Of a stretch of DNA of 64,000 nucleotides, positions 57,499 through 64,000 are shown piece by piece. Every line of letters starts with the position of its first letter. Within the stretch, counting starts at the first letter, position 1. The stretch is from contig NZ_WEZF01000001.1 in the NCBI RefSeq assembly GCF_009177065.1, forward strand, positions 558,001 through 622,000, given 5' to 3'. The DNA is from Tautonia marina. GTDB taxonomy: Bacteria > Planctomycetota > Planctomycetia > Isosphaerales > Isosphaeraceae. Both the position numbers and the translations under genes were made by a program. Under the pieces are notes generated by a model. The model was not told where the DNA came from and did no database searches. It saw only the letters and a program-made list of their open reading frames with translations.

Positions 57499-58911
57499 AT
57501 GTTTTTTCACCAGCGGTTTATTCCGGGGCTGGCCATCTATTCGTATCTGGTCGGCGATGAAAAATCGAAGCGGTGCGCCGTGATCGATCCGACTCGGGAC
57601 TGCGACGAATATTTAAGGATTGCCAAACGAGAAGGCTTGCGCATTACCCACGTCCTGGAAACCCACGTGCATGCCGATTTTGTCAGCGGCTCGGCGGAGT
57701 TGAAGGACCGCTTGGGAGCTGAGGTTCAGATTGTGTCGTCGGGCCTTGGTGGGAAGGAGTGGGTTCCGCCTTATGCAGATCACGTCGCCGGGGATGGCGA
57801 TGAAATTTCCCTCGGAAATGTTCGCCTGAAGGCGCTCCATACGCCGGGTCATACCTATGAGCATCTTTGCTGGTCGCTGTACGACGACACCCGGAGCCGG
57901 GAAACTCCGTGGCTGATCTTTACCGGAGATTTCCTGTTTGTCGGTGATGTCGGCCGGCCCGATCTCCTGGGAAAAGACGCCCGCCAGAAACTCGCCCATC
58001 AGCTTTACGAAAGCGTTTTTGGAGTCCTCCCGGGATTGCCGGAATTCACCGAGGTCTTTCCGGGGCATGGGGCAGGTTCTCTTTGCGGCAAGGCGCTTGG
58101 ATCGCGCGGATCGACCACCGTCGGCTTCGAGCGACGCTACAACGGATCGCTTCAAAAGCGATCGGAAGCGGAATGGGTTTCCTCGTTACTGGAAGGGATG
58201 CCGATCGCCCCGCCTTATTTTCTTCGGATGAAGAAGGTCAACGCTGAGGGGCCAAAGATCATCGGTCCCGAGTTGCCGGGCCAGCGCCGTTTCTCGGCCG
58301 AGCAGGTTCACGAACGGACCTGTCAGGAATGCCTGATTGTGGATGTGAGAACAAAGGAAGCCTTTGCCGCCTCGCACATTCCCGGATCGATCAACATTCC
58401 CCTTGGGCAGAATCTCCCGACCTGGGCCGGCTGGGTCTTGCCTTACGATCGCCCGACGCTGATCGTGCCCGACGATCCGCTCGATGTTCCCGAGGTGGTG
58501 ACGCACCTGCTCCGGGTCGGCTTTGACGACGTGCAGGGCTACCTCGAAGGGGGGATAAACGACTGGCAAACCCACGGTTACCCGATCAATCGCCTGGAGA
58601 CGATCTCGGTTCATGAGCTGGCCGATCGGCGGAAGGCGGCGTCGGGGCGGCTCTTTGTCCTTGATGTTCGGACTGAGGCTGAGTGGGACGGCGGACATCT
58701 TGAGGGCGCACATCATATCCACGGCGGGACACTCGAAGATCGCTTCGCCGAAATCCCTCGCGATCGTCCCGTGGCTGTGGTGTGTGGTTCGGGTTATCGG
58801 GCCTCGATTGCCTCGTCCTTCCTGAAGCGAGAAGGGTATGAGGACGTGATGAATGTTCTCGGCGGGATGAGTGCCTGGAAGGCGGCCAAGTTGCCCACAA
58901 CGACCGAATGA
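57499..58911 (+). CDS. CstB-like persulfide dioxygenase with two rhodanese domains
   Basis: 470 residues; AAGGAG seven bases before the start. The N-terminal 240 residues are a metallo-beta-lactamase-fold persulfide dioxygenase of the ETHE1/CstB group: HVHADF at 56-61 (H56), H118 in TPGHTY and D144 in FTGDFLFVGDVGRPDL fit the iron ligands His-His-Asp, and FPGHGAGSLCG follows. The first rhodanese-like domain (about 270-360) lacks the catalytic Cys (its loop reads LIVPDDPLD), the second (about 370-465) has it: C429 in VVCGSGYRAS. This three-part order, active, inactive, active, matches S. aureus CstB, which oxidises persulfides to thiosulfate/sulfite. Cytoplasmic sulfide detoxification is the likely job. 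Confidence 0.9.
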   Translation: MFFHQRFIPGLAIYSYLVGDEKSKRCAVIDPTRDCDEYLRIAKREGLRITHVLETHVHADFVSGSAELKDRLGAEVQIVSSGLGGKEWVPPYADHVAGDGDEISLGNVRLKALHTPGHTYEHLCWSLYDDTRSRETPWLIFTGDFLFVGDVGRPDLLGKDARQKLAHQLYESVFGVLPGLPEFTEVFPGHGAGSLCGKALGSRGSTTVGFERRYNGSLQKRSEAEWVSSLLEGMPIAPPYFLRMKKVNAEGPKIIGPELPGQRRFSAEQVHERTCQECLIVDVRTKEAFAASHIPGSINIPLGQNLPTWAGWVLPYDRPTLIVPDDPLDVPEVVTHLLRVGFDDVQGYLEGGINDWQTHGYPINRLETISVHELADRRKAASGRLFVLDVRTEAEWDGGHLEGAHHIHGGTLEDRFAEIPRDRPVAVVCGSGYRASIASSFLKREGYEDVMNVLGGMSAWKAAKLPTTTE

Positions 58912-58932
58912 CCCAATGGGTTGATCCGTACG

Positions 58933-58981
58933 CTGCTCCCTAATAATGGAATTCCTGAAACGGGTTCGAATTGGGGAGCAG
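58933..58981. terminator. long-loop stem between convergent genes
   Basis: CTGCTCCC (58933-58940) pairs with GGGAGCAG (58974-58981), leaving a 33-base AT-rich loop that includes GGAATTCC. It lies between the convergent ends of the CstB-like gene and the GAP1-like gene. Possible bidirectional terminator. Confidence 0.35.
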
Positions 58982-58992
58982 TGACGGACTGC

Positions 58993-59646
58993 TCATGGAA
59001 TCAGGCAGAGGGCAACGGGTCGAGCAGTTGAGGGTTTGAGGCTGGTTGAGAGGCTGACCGTAATGGCGAGTTCGATCGGTAGGCGGCCGAGCAGGTGTTC
59101 CGCGAACCGGACGCGGTCACCGGGGTGGTGGAGTTCAATCGGTTTTCCGGAAGCGAGTTTTGCACTGAGTAAATTCATTTCATTTGAATTGAGATGTGAA
59201 AGTTCGTCCGATTTGCTGTGTAAGTGAAGCGGTCGGTGACAACGGCTCAGTTCAACCTCGTGAAGCACGGTTTCAGGCTCGGCTCGGTATCGAAAGACAC
59301 CGAGAGCGAGCGCATCAAAGTACAGGGAAATTGGGACGATTCCCCGGCGTTCGATCCATTGGATTTCGAAAATAATGATATGCGTGTAAATTTGGCGTCC
59401 GCCTCGACCGCTGTATTCCGGCGGGCCTTCGCACGAGCGAGAAACTACCATCCGTCCTTCAGTCAAAGGGTGAATGTTGACGCTTGCCCGGTTAGTCTCA
59501 TCGACAATGAGCGCACCGTGGGAAGGGCACCACGAGGCCAGAGTTCGGGCATCGGATTCCGAGACGCCTGGCGATCGGCTGACCACGTGATAGCCTTCCC
59601 GGCCACTCCGGGGTAACGAGGTGTAAATCGCCTGGTCCGCCCTCAT
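58993..59646 (-). CDS. GAP1-N-like (GTPase-associated) protein, short form
   Basis: 217 residues from ATG 59646 (GAAGGA nine bases upstream). The opening RADQAIYTSLPRSGREGYHVV, followed by SRSPGVSESDARTLASWCPSH and then NIHPLTEGRMVVSRSCEG and YSGRGGRQIYTHIIIF, matches the N-terminal domain of GTPase-associated protein 1 (GAP1-N) as I recall it from conflict-system surveys. Its gene follows a GTPase gene by 121 bases, as expected. After about residue 205 (SLSTSLKPSTARPVALCLIP) the protein stops, whereas full GAP1 proteins add middle and C-terminal domains; those are missing. Cytoplasmic. Function unknown; in the predicted systems GAP1 links GTPase to effector. Confidence 0.6.
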   Translation of the reverse strand: MRADQAIYTSLPRSGREGYHVVSRSPGVSESDARTLASWCPSHGALIVDETNRASVNIHPLTEGRMVVSRSCEGPPEYSGRGGRQIYTHIIIFEIQWIERRGIVPISLYFDALALGVFRYRAEPETVLHEVELSRCHRPLHLHSKSDELSHLNSNEMNLLSAKLASGKPIELHHPGDRVRFAEHLLGRLPIELAITVSLSTSLKPSTARPVALCLIP

Positions 59647-59767
59647 GACCGCGTGTCCTTCAATCGTCGATCGCCTGGCTCGAAGACGGCGAGGCACCCT
59701 GCGAACGTGTCCTTGTGGGCTGTTCCCAGGGGACCCCGGAGGTGGCACTTGCTGAGAGAATGTCGCG

Positions 59768-60655
59768 TCAGCGCAGAAGGCCGGAAAGCCACGCAAACGG
59801 CTCAACGACGCCGCGGGGCTCCACCCGCAAGGGGATGAGCAACTCGCTTCCATCACGGTCTACCAGTCGTCCGCACGACCCCGCCACGCTGGAGCAGAAG
59901 AACTTGAAGTGGCGAAGTCTCGCGTCGCACATGCGCCAGAGGGCCGAGGCATGGGCTCGGGCAAACGCTAGCGGGTCGTCGATCGGTTCTTCACACAAGT
60001 CGACCTTGGTGAAGACGAGCGCGACGGGAATCTCCATCTTTCGCCGCCGCTGGCCGTGCATGGATTCGAGGTAGGAAATGAGCTGCATGGCGAACATTTC
60101 CTGAGCCTGCCCCTCGGCAATCACGCCGACGGTGTCAATCAGAACGACCAGCCCTCCGCATCGTTCGATCAACGTACGCACGGTTGTATGTGTTCCTGGA
60201 CTTTCCAGTTCGCTGGCCACCGCCTCGCCGGCGACATCGGGCGTCACGACATCGAAGCCTCGACGCTTTCCGGTCGAGACCTCGCAATGAACCCATTGCC
60301 AGCGGTCAGCCTCGACCGGGGTCTTGTCCGGGAAGCGTTGCCGCTCCAGGGCGAGCATCACCTGGCGTTGCAGAGCCAGAGAGAAGGGTCCGCGGGCCAT
60401 TCCGTGAAAGGGGCCAACTCCATGCGAGAGGAGGTCGAGCAACATGCCGAGATAGACGGTCTTACCGACGCCGCTTGGTCCGAGGATCCCGACAATTTGC
60501 GGGAATGTTGGCCGTCCGAGAATCGATTCGATCACTTCGGCTGGGGCGAAGCATTCGATGCAGGATTCTCCCCGCAGGCTTCCTCCACAGAGCGGGCAGG
60601 GGATCTGGCTCCCGAGCCGCGTGCTCCGATCGAGATAACGGACACCGGTACTCAT
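59768..60655 (-). CDS. zinc-ribbon GTPase (TRAFAC-like) of a predicted conflict system
   Basis: 295 residues. The start has GAGGAG seven bases ahead. N-terminal zinc ribbon: C20-C23 and C32-C35 in CPLCGGSLRGESCIEC. The P-loop GPSGVGKT (59-66, Lys65), a DxxG motif DVAGE (140-144) that should bind Mg and water, and TKVD (216-219, the guanine-specifying N/TKxD) give a complete GTPase set. The C-terminus after 240 is a mixed alpha/beta tail (FFCSSVAGSCGRLVDRDG). It resembles the DO-GTPase/TRAFAC enzymes found next to GAP1. Only one GTPase unit is seen, so it is not an obvious double GTPase. It lies 94 bases after the FGS gene and before the GAP1 gene. Probable molecular switch of the operon. Confidence 0.75.
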   Translation of the reverse strand: MSTGVRYLDRSTRLGSQIPCPLCGGSLRGESCIECFAPAEVIESILGRPTFPQIVGILGPSGVGKTVYLGMLLDLLSHGVGPFHGMARGPFSLALQRQVMLALERQRFPDKTPVEADRWQWVHCEVSTGKRRGFDVVTPDVAGEAVASELESPGTHTTVRTLIERCGGLVVLIDTVGVIAEGQAQEMFAMQLISYLESMHGQRRRKMEIPVALVFTKVDLCEEPIDDPLAFARAHASALWRMCDARLRHFKFFCSSVAGSCGRLVDRDGSELLIPLRVEPRGVVEPFAWLSGLLR

Positions 60656-60749
60656 CGCAGGGGCTCCTCAAGGGTTTGCCAGGGGCCAATCGGTCGTGGG
60701 AGACGCACGGCCACTCGACGGTGTTTTGCAGATTGCGGGATTGTTGGGC

Positions 60750-61745
60750 TCAGTGGGCCGGTTGCTCTCGAAGTCGGTCGGTTGAAAGGGCGCAGCGGAA
60801 GCCGATGTTCGGGCGACGGTCGAGCGTGCCCTGACCGGTCACGAAGTGGCAGGTCGCCTCTCCCGGCAAATACGTGTCGAAACTGCCACCGACAATCCGA
60901 CGCATCGGTTTCCACGGATGAAACTCCGCTCCCGAGTCGCAGGGGACGGCGTCGAGCAGATCCTCGATCCATTCCCAGACGTTGCCGCTCATCTGGAGAA
61001 TGCCATTCGGGGTGGCGCCGTTGCGGTAGGCATCGACGGGGACGGTGTCACCGACCCCGCTGGATCGGAGGTTGGCGCGGGCCGGGTCAAACAGGTCGCC
61101 CCACGGGTACCGGGTGCATCGGCCTCCGCCGAGGTGTTCGGGCCAGCCGCCGGCCTTTTGCCACTCGGCGGCGGTGGGGAGTCGCTTACCGACCCAGCGA
61201 GCATAGGCCGACGCTTCATACCAGCAGATACCGACCACCGGATGATTGGCCCGGTCGCTCGGATACATTCCGTTCGACCAGTCGGACGGTCCCGGTTGGC
61301 CGGTACGGTCGGTAAATTGCAGGAGGCTGGGCCAGACCTCTCTCGGCCAGAGTTCCAGGCAGTCGTAGCAACCGGAAGCCACAAAATGCTGGAACATCCG
61401 GTTCGAAACCGCATGGCGGTCGAGATAAAAGGCGGGGACCTCAACCAGTTCTTCGCCCCCGTCGCTGCGAGCCACAACCAGTCTGCCGAAAGGAATCAGG
61501 GCCATCCGGCGTTCCAGGGATTCCCAGGCGCGTCGGGCGTCGTGTTCGGTGACATGATCCGCCGCCGATTTGAGGAGAGCAAAGGCATCTCGCCCATCAG
61601 CGATCAACTCATCAATAAAGTGCCCGACCGTGGCTGCTTCGGGCGAAGGGCCGGCGGCCGGAGTGGGAGTTGAACGACCACCGAGCCACCGAAAGCCCCA
61701 ACCTTTGCGGGTCGACTCAGGCGAGGGTTTGACCTGAACTGACAT
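60750..61745 (-). CDS. FGS (SUMF1-like) domain protein of GTPase operon
   Basis: 331 residues; ATG 61745 follows AAAGGAA by seven bases. A basic N-terminus, then helices (about 40-85), then an FGS domain from 85 to 320: EVPAFYLDRHAVSNRMFQHF, NHPVVGICWYEASAYARWVG, RLPTAAEWQKAGGW, YPWGDLFDPARANL, MSGNVWEWIEDLLD, GGSFDTYLPG and NIGFRCAL. In real formylglycine-generating enzymes two Cys lie in the segment before GFRCA; here only one (ATCHF) is visible there, so catalysis is doubtful. In conflict systems such domains serve as scaffold or variable recognition module. No membrane helix. It lies between the 166-residue coiled-coil gene (44 bases) and the GTPase gene. Confidence 0.85.
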   Translation of the reverse strand: MSVQVKPSPESTRKGWGFRWLGGRSTPTPAAGPSPEAATVGHFIDELIADGRDAFALLKSAADHVTEHDARRAWESLERRMALIPFGRLVVARSDGGEELVEVPAFYLDRHAVSNRMFQHFVASGCYDCLELWPREVWPSLLQFTDRTGQPGPSDWSNGMYPSDRANHPVVGICWYEASAYARWVGKRLPTAAEWQKAGGWPEHLGGGRCTRYPWGDLFDPARANLRSSGVGDTVPVDAYRNGATPNGILQMSGNVWEWIEDLLDAVPCDSGAEFHPWKPMRRIVGGSFDTYLPGEATCHFVTGQGTLDRRPNIGFRCALSTDRLREQPAH

Positions 61746-61789
61746 CGAAGTTCCTTTGAACCCTGGGGGACGCTGGGTACTCGAAAGTG

Positions 61790-62290
61790 TCAAGGGGACG
61801 CGTGCCCTCGGGATTCCGCGGTTCGGCGGACATCCCGACGCAGGGCTTCAAACTGTCGGAGAATGGCCTGATCGACCATGTCGTCTCGCTCGGCGGAAGG
61901 GCCGGCGACCGGGGGAGGCGCGGGAGGTCGGAGCGGACGCGACGGCTCGACCTGTGATCGAGGAAGAGACAGGGCGGCGATCTGTTCGTGTTCGAGGCGT
62001 TCCCAGGCTTCGGCGAGCAATCGGCGATCGTGGTCGAGTGCCTCGACCTGGGCCTCCCACTCGCGCTGGTGACGTTCGATCTCGGCTTGCAGGGCGGCCC
62101 GTTCCTGCTCGGTCGCGTGGTCGATGTCCGACGTGGCGTCGGCCAGTGCTTCAAGACGATCGAGCCAGTGATGAACATGGCTGCGAATGCGATCCATCGC
62201 CGCGGTGAGGGTTGCCGGATCGATCGTGATGCACGGGCCTTGTGGTTCTCGCAGCCGGTTGGATCGGAGGTCGTTGGTCGAGGGTTGCAT
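61790..62290 (-). CDS. small coiled-coil protein
   Basis: 166 residues. Residues about 28-115 are a continuous heptad-rich coiled coil (DHATEQERAALQAEIERH, REWEAQVEALDHDRRLL, EAWERLEHEQIA); the C-terminal third is a Pro/Ala/Arg linker (RPLRPPAPPPVAGP) and a short helix (ILRQFEALRRDVRRTA). No catalytic domain, membrane helix or family recognised. GGAG is about ten bases upstream of the start. It lies 36 bases after the larger coiled-coil gene and 44 bases before the FGS gene, so it is co-transcribed. Likely oligomerises with the other coiled-coil protein or bridges to the GTPase. Confidence 0.75.
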   Translation of the reverse strand: MQPSTNDLRSNRLREPQGPCITIDPATLTAAMDRIRSHVHHWLDRLEALADATSDIDHATEQERAALQAEIERHQREWEAQVEALDHDRRLLAEAWERLEHEQIAALSLPRSQVEPSRPLRPPAPPPVAGPSAERDDMVDQAILRQFEALRRDVRRTAESRGHASP

Positions 62291-62326
62291 CGGGGAGTCT
62301 CCGGAGGGATGCGGAATCGGGCCGGC

Positions 62327-63220
62327 TTAATGGTGAGACCCGATTCGCCCGAGCAACCGGGAGATCCGGTTGGAGAGCTGACGCTCCTTCCGTTCCTCCT
62401 CTTCCCGCGCATGGACCTCGCTCAGATGTTCGCGGAGGGCCCGGACTCGCTCGCTCGGGGTCAGGTCGGCGGCCGACACCGACGGGACAGCCCGACCAGT
62501 GCGCAACTCGGTGAGTTCTGCCTGGTGGCGAAGTCGCTCGCTTTGAAACTCGTTGCGGCACGTGTGGAGTTCTTCGCGGGTTGATTCGAGTTGAGCCTGA
62601 AGCAAGGTCACCCGATCATTGAGTCGAGTGGCTTCGGCTTCGAAGGCGGAGAGGCGCCGGCATTCGTCGCGGAGCCGATGATTCTCCTGCTGGAGATCGT
62701 TGAGGGCCGAGTCTCCCGCCGCGTTTGTTGCGTCTTGAAGGCGAAGACGTACCCGCGCAAGTTCAGCCTCAAGTTCCTGTCGCTCCTGGTCCCATCCTTG
62801 ACGATGGGCTTCTAGTTCGTCTCGGAGAGACCCGGCCATCTGTCCATTCGAACCAGGCTGGGTGTGGAGGTCGTCCGATTCGCTGAGGCGATGCTCCAAC
62901 TCCTCGACCCAGTGATGCAGTTGCTCCCACTCGGCCGATCGGGCCGCCTGAGATTCCTCGATGGCCGAAAGATGTTCCCAAAGGAGGGTGATGGTCTCGT
63001 CACGCTCTTCGAGCAGATGAGTCAATTCTTCAATGCGTTGGTTTGTTTCGGTGTCACGCTGTGAGTCGGAGAGTTCTGGGTTCGAATTTGCGGAGGCATC
63101 GGTCACTGCGTGGAGTTCCGCTTCGAGCCGCTCGATCTCCTCCTGGAGCAGTGCGACCGTGTCGAGATAGGCCTCTCCGTGCGTCTGGTCGTGAGGATCA
63201 AAGGAAGTGGTCGGGTCCAT
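62327..63220 (-). CDS. coiled-coil protein
   Basis: 297 residues, highly charged (Glu/Arg/Gln/Leu). Heptads are strong at residues 20-45 (VALLQEEIERLEAELHAV), 60-110 (RIEELTHLLEERDETITLLW, HHWVEELEHRL) and 125-235 (ELEAELARVRLRLQDATN, NDRVTLLQAQLESTREELHT). The tail is short and basic (NRISRLLGRIGSHH). No enzymatic domain, signal or membrane helix. A long rod or oligomer is expected, probably a scaffold for the neighbouring coiled-coil and GTPase proteins. Second gene of the operon; stops 36 bases before the next start. Confidence 0.8.
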   Translation of the reverse strand: MDPTTSFDPHDQTHGEAYLDTVALLQEEIERLEAELHAVTDASANSNPELSDSQRDTETNQRIEELTHLLEERDETITLLWEHLSAIEESQAARSAEWEQLHHWVEELEHRLSESDDLHTQPGSNGQMAGSLRDELEAHRQGWDQERQELEAELARVRLRLQDATNAAGDSALNDLQQENHRLRDECRRLSAFEAEATRLNDRVTLLQAQLESTREELHTCRNEFQSERLRHQAELTELRTGRAVPSVSAADLTPSERVRALREHLSEVHAREEEERKERQLSNRISRLLGRIGSHH

Positions 63221-63284
63221 GAGGAGTGCCTCTCGGAGCAGCGTTCATGTCGAGAATTCGGAGTCCGGAATGGGGTCCAAAGGT

Positions 63285-64000
63285 TCAGGCGAGCACAACG
63301 CCTCCCGACGGGGAGAGAAGATGGTCAAGCGTGGCCTTCAAATCCGACTCGGCCAGGGGGCGGTGAAGAATCCCGTCAAGGCCCATCGCGTCGAGTCGTG
63401 TCAACTCTTCTTCATCGGAGAGACCGACCAGACCGATGAACCGGGTCGTCTCGGAGGCTTGCACCCGGCAGGCATCGAGGATGGGTTCCTGGTCGGGGCG
63501 ATCGAGGGCGATGAACACCAGGTCAAACCGTTGACGACGCATCAAGAGCTGGGCACCAATGCGATCTCGGACCAGCTTGAGCTGACAGCCGCAGCCCTCG
63601 GGACCAAGGGCCGCCTGAATCATTCGGGCCGATTCGGGCTCGTCGTCAATGACCAGCACGGAGGCGCCGGGCATGGCCGTTCGGCGTTCCAGGAGTCCGG
63701 CAAGCTCCAGTCCCCGGGCGATGTCGGCCACTGCGCCGAGAGGCATCCCGATTTGTTCCGCCAGGGCCGAAGTGGTCTGAGTGCCGTCGAACATAGACGC
63801 AAGTTTCAATTCCAAGGGGGCCAGGCCGGCTCGGTCGAGGTTACCACCCCTCGGGGTTTGTCGAGCGAAGAGGATCGAGGCGAAGGGATCGAGGTCGGTG
63901 GTGGGATCGCAGCGACGGACTCCCTCGACGGCCAGGGCCGGCAGGCTGAGCTGCAACGGAAACGCCTGGAACATCGGTGGGATCGTTGCGTCGGGTTCAA
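63285..64000 (-). CDS. winged-helix/receiver-like signalling protein, 5' end outside window
   Basis: At least 238 residues; the frame is still open at position 64000, so the true start is probably further right (ATG 63974 is possible). Residues counted from that ATG: about 46-98 form a winged-helix-like segment (PLELKLASMFDGTQTTSALA, EQIGMPLGAVADIARGLELA), the kind found behind DUF4388/PATAN domains. From 104 a receiver-like domain: acid pair D110-D111 in VLVIDDEPESA, a candidate phospho-acceptor D158 in LVFIALDRPDQ, and IGLVGLSDEEE. The conserved Lys is missing; the loop reads GILHRPL with Arg in its place, so phosphorylation is uncertain. First gene of the GTPase operon within the window. 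Likely input or regulatory arm. Confidence 0.7.
   Translation of the reverse strand, partial: EPDATIPPMFQAFPLQLSLPALAVEGVRRCDPTTDLDPFASILFARQTPRGGNLDRAGLAPLELKLASMFDGTQTTSALAEQIGMPLGAVADIARGLELAGLLERRTAMPGASVLVIDDEPESARMIQAALGPEGCGCQLKLVRDRIGAQLLMRRQRFDLVFIALDRPDQEPILDACRVQASETTRFIGLVGLSDEEELTRLDAMGLDGILHRPLAESDLKATLDHLLSPSGGVVLA

Noticed and set aside
58993-64000. diversity-generating retroelement
   Set aside because: No reverse transcriptase or template repeat is visible in the window; only a domain type that can be a target.

Overview
The window is high-GC DNA from a planctomycete, most likely of the Isosphaeraceae type. This is inferred from protein content, not from a marker gene. The signs are a PSD1/PSCyt cytochrome gene next to a DUF1501 gene, a PEP-CTERM protein, Gfo/Idh/MocA proteins with Tat signals, a 1320-residue Ser/Thr kinase with TPR repeats, several sulfatase-modifying-factor (FGE-sulfatase, FGS) domain proteins, and a 4293-residue RTX protein with an N-terminal LEPR-xLL-like motif and a C-terminal metzincin motif.

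Layout. 1-2.9 kb: a minus-strand run of alpha/beta hydrolase, quinone-oxidoreductase-type MDR, YceI lipoprotein and a MarR regulator, with a recognisable promoter and an inverted repeat upstream of marR. 3.2-5.6 kb: nhaA with an unusual His/Glu-rich insert, then a PEP-CTERM protein. 5.6-11.7 kb: a kinase-TPR gene divergent from an FGS-domain membrane protein. 12-15.9 kb: a tightly packed glycosylation cluster (GT2, DUF362-like, GT4 and a truncated GT-B protein) running into an array of short direct repeats. 16.8-22 kb: a Tat-exported Gfo/Idh protein, tRNA-Gly(CCC) with terminator, a decayed IS5-type transposase, and a PAS histidine kinase/response regulator pair. 22-36 kb: an AT-rich noncoding kilobase, then the giant RTX gene. 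36-45 kb: a glycosyltransferase, an S15 peptidase, a second Gfo/Idh protein, and an operon of beta-helix protein, M20 peptidase and class-III aminotransferase. 45-55 kb: DUF1501 and PSD1, an HD-GYP protein co-transcribed with a small Hsp20-like protein, and a NarX/NarL-type two-component pair. 55-59 kb: a Fur-family regulator, an SDR, a 29-residue membrane peptide and a CstB-like persulfide dioxygenase/rhodanese.

59-64 kb is the most unusual part: six minus-strand genes encoding a winged-helix/receiver protein, two coiled-coil proteins, an FGS-domain protein, a zinc-ribbon GTPase and a short GAP1-N-like protein. The combination resembles the GTPase/FGS/GAP1 conflict (immunity-like) systems predicted in multicellular bacteria, but with a trimmed GAP1 and a signalling and coiled-coil front end. 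It is the best candidate here for an undescribed system.

Overall the window mixes ordinary planctomycete housekeeping and degradative genes with heavy signal transduction (two two-component pairs, HD-GYP, STK, receiver) and cell-surface or exported functions. All functions come from reading motifs by eye; no database search was possible.
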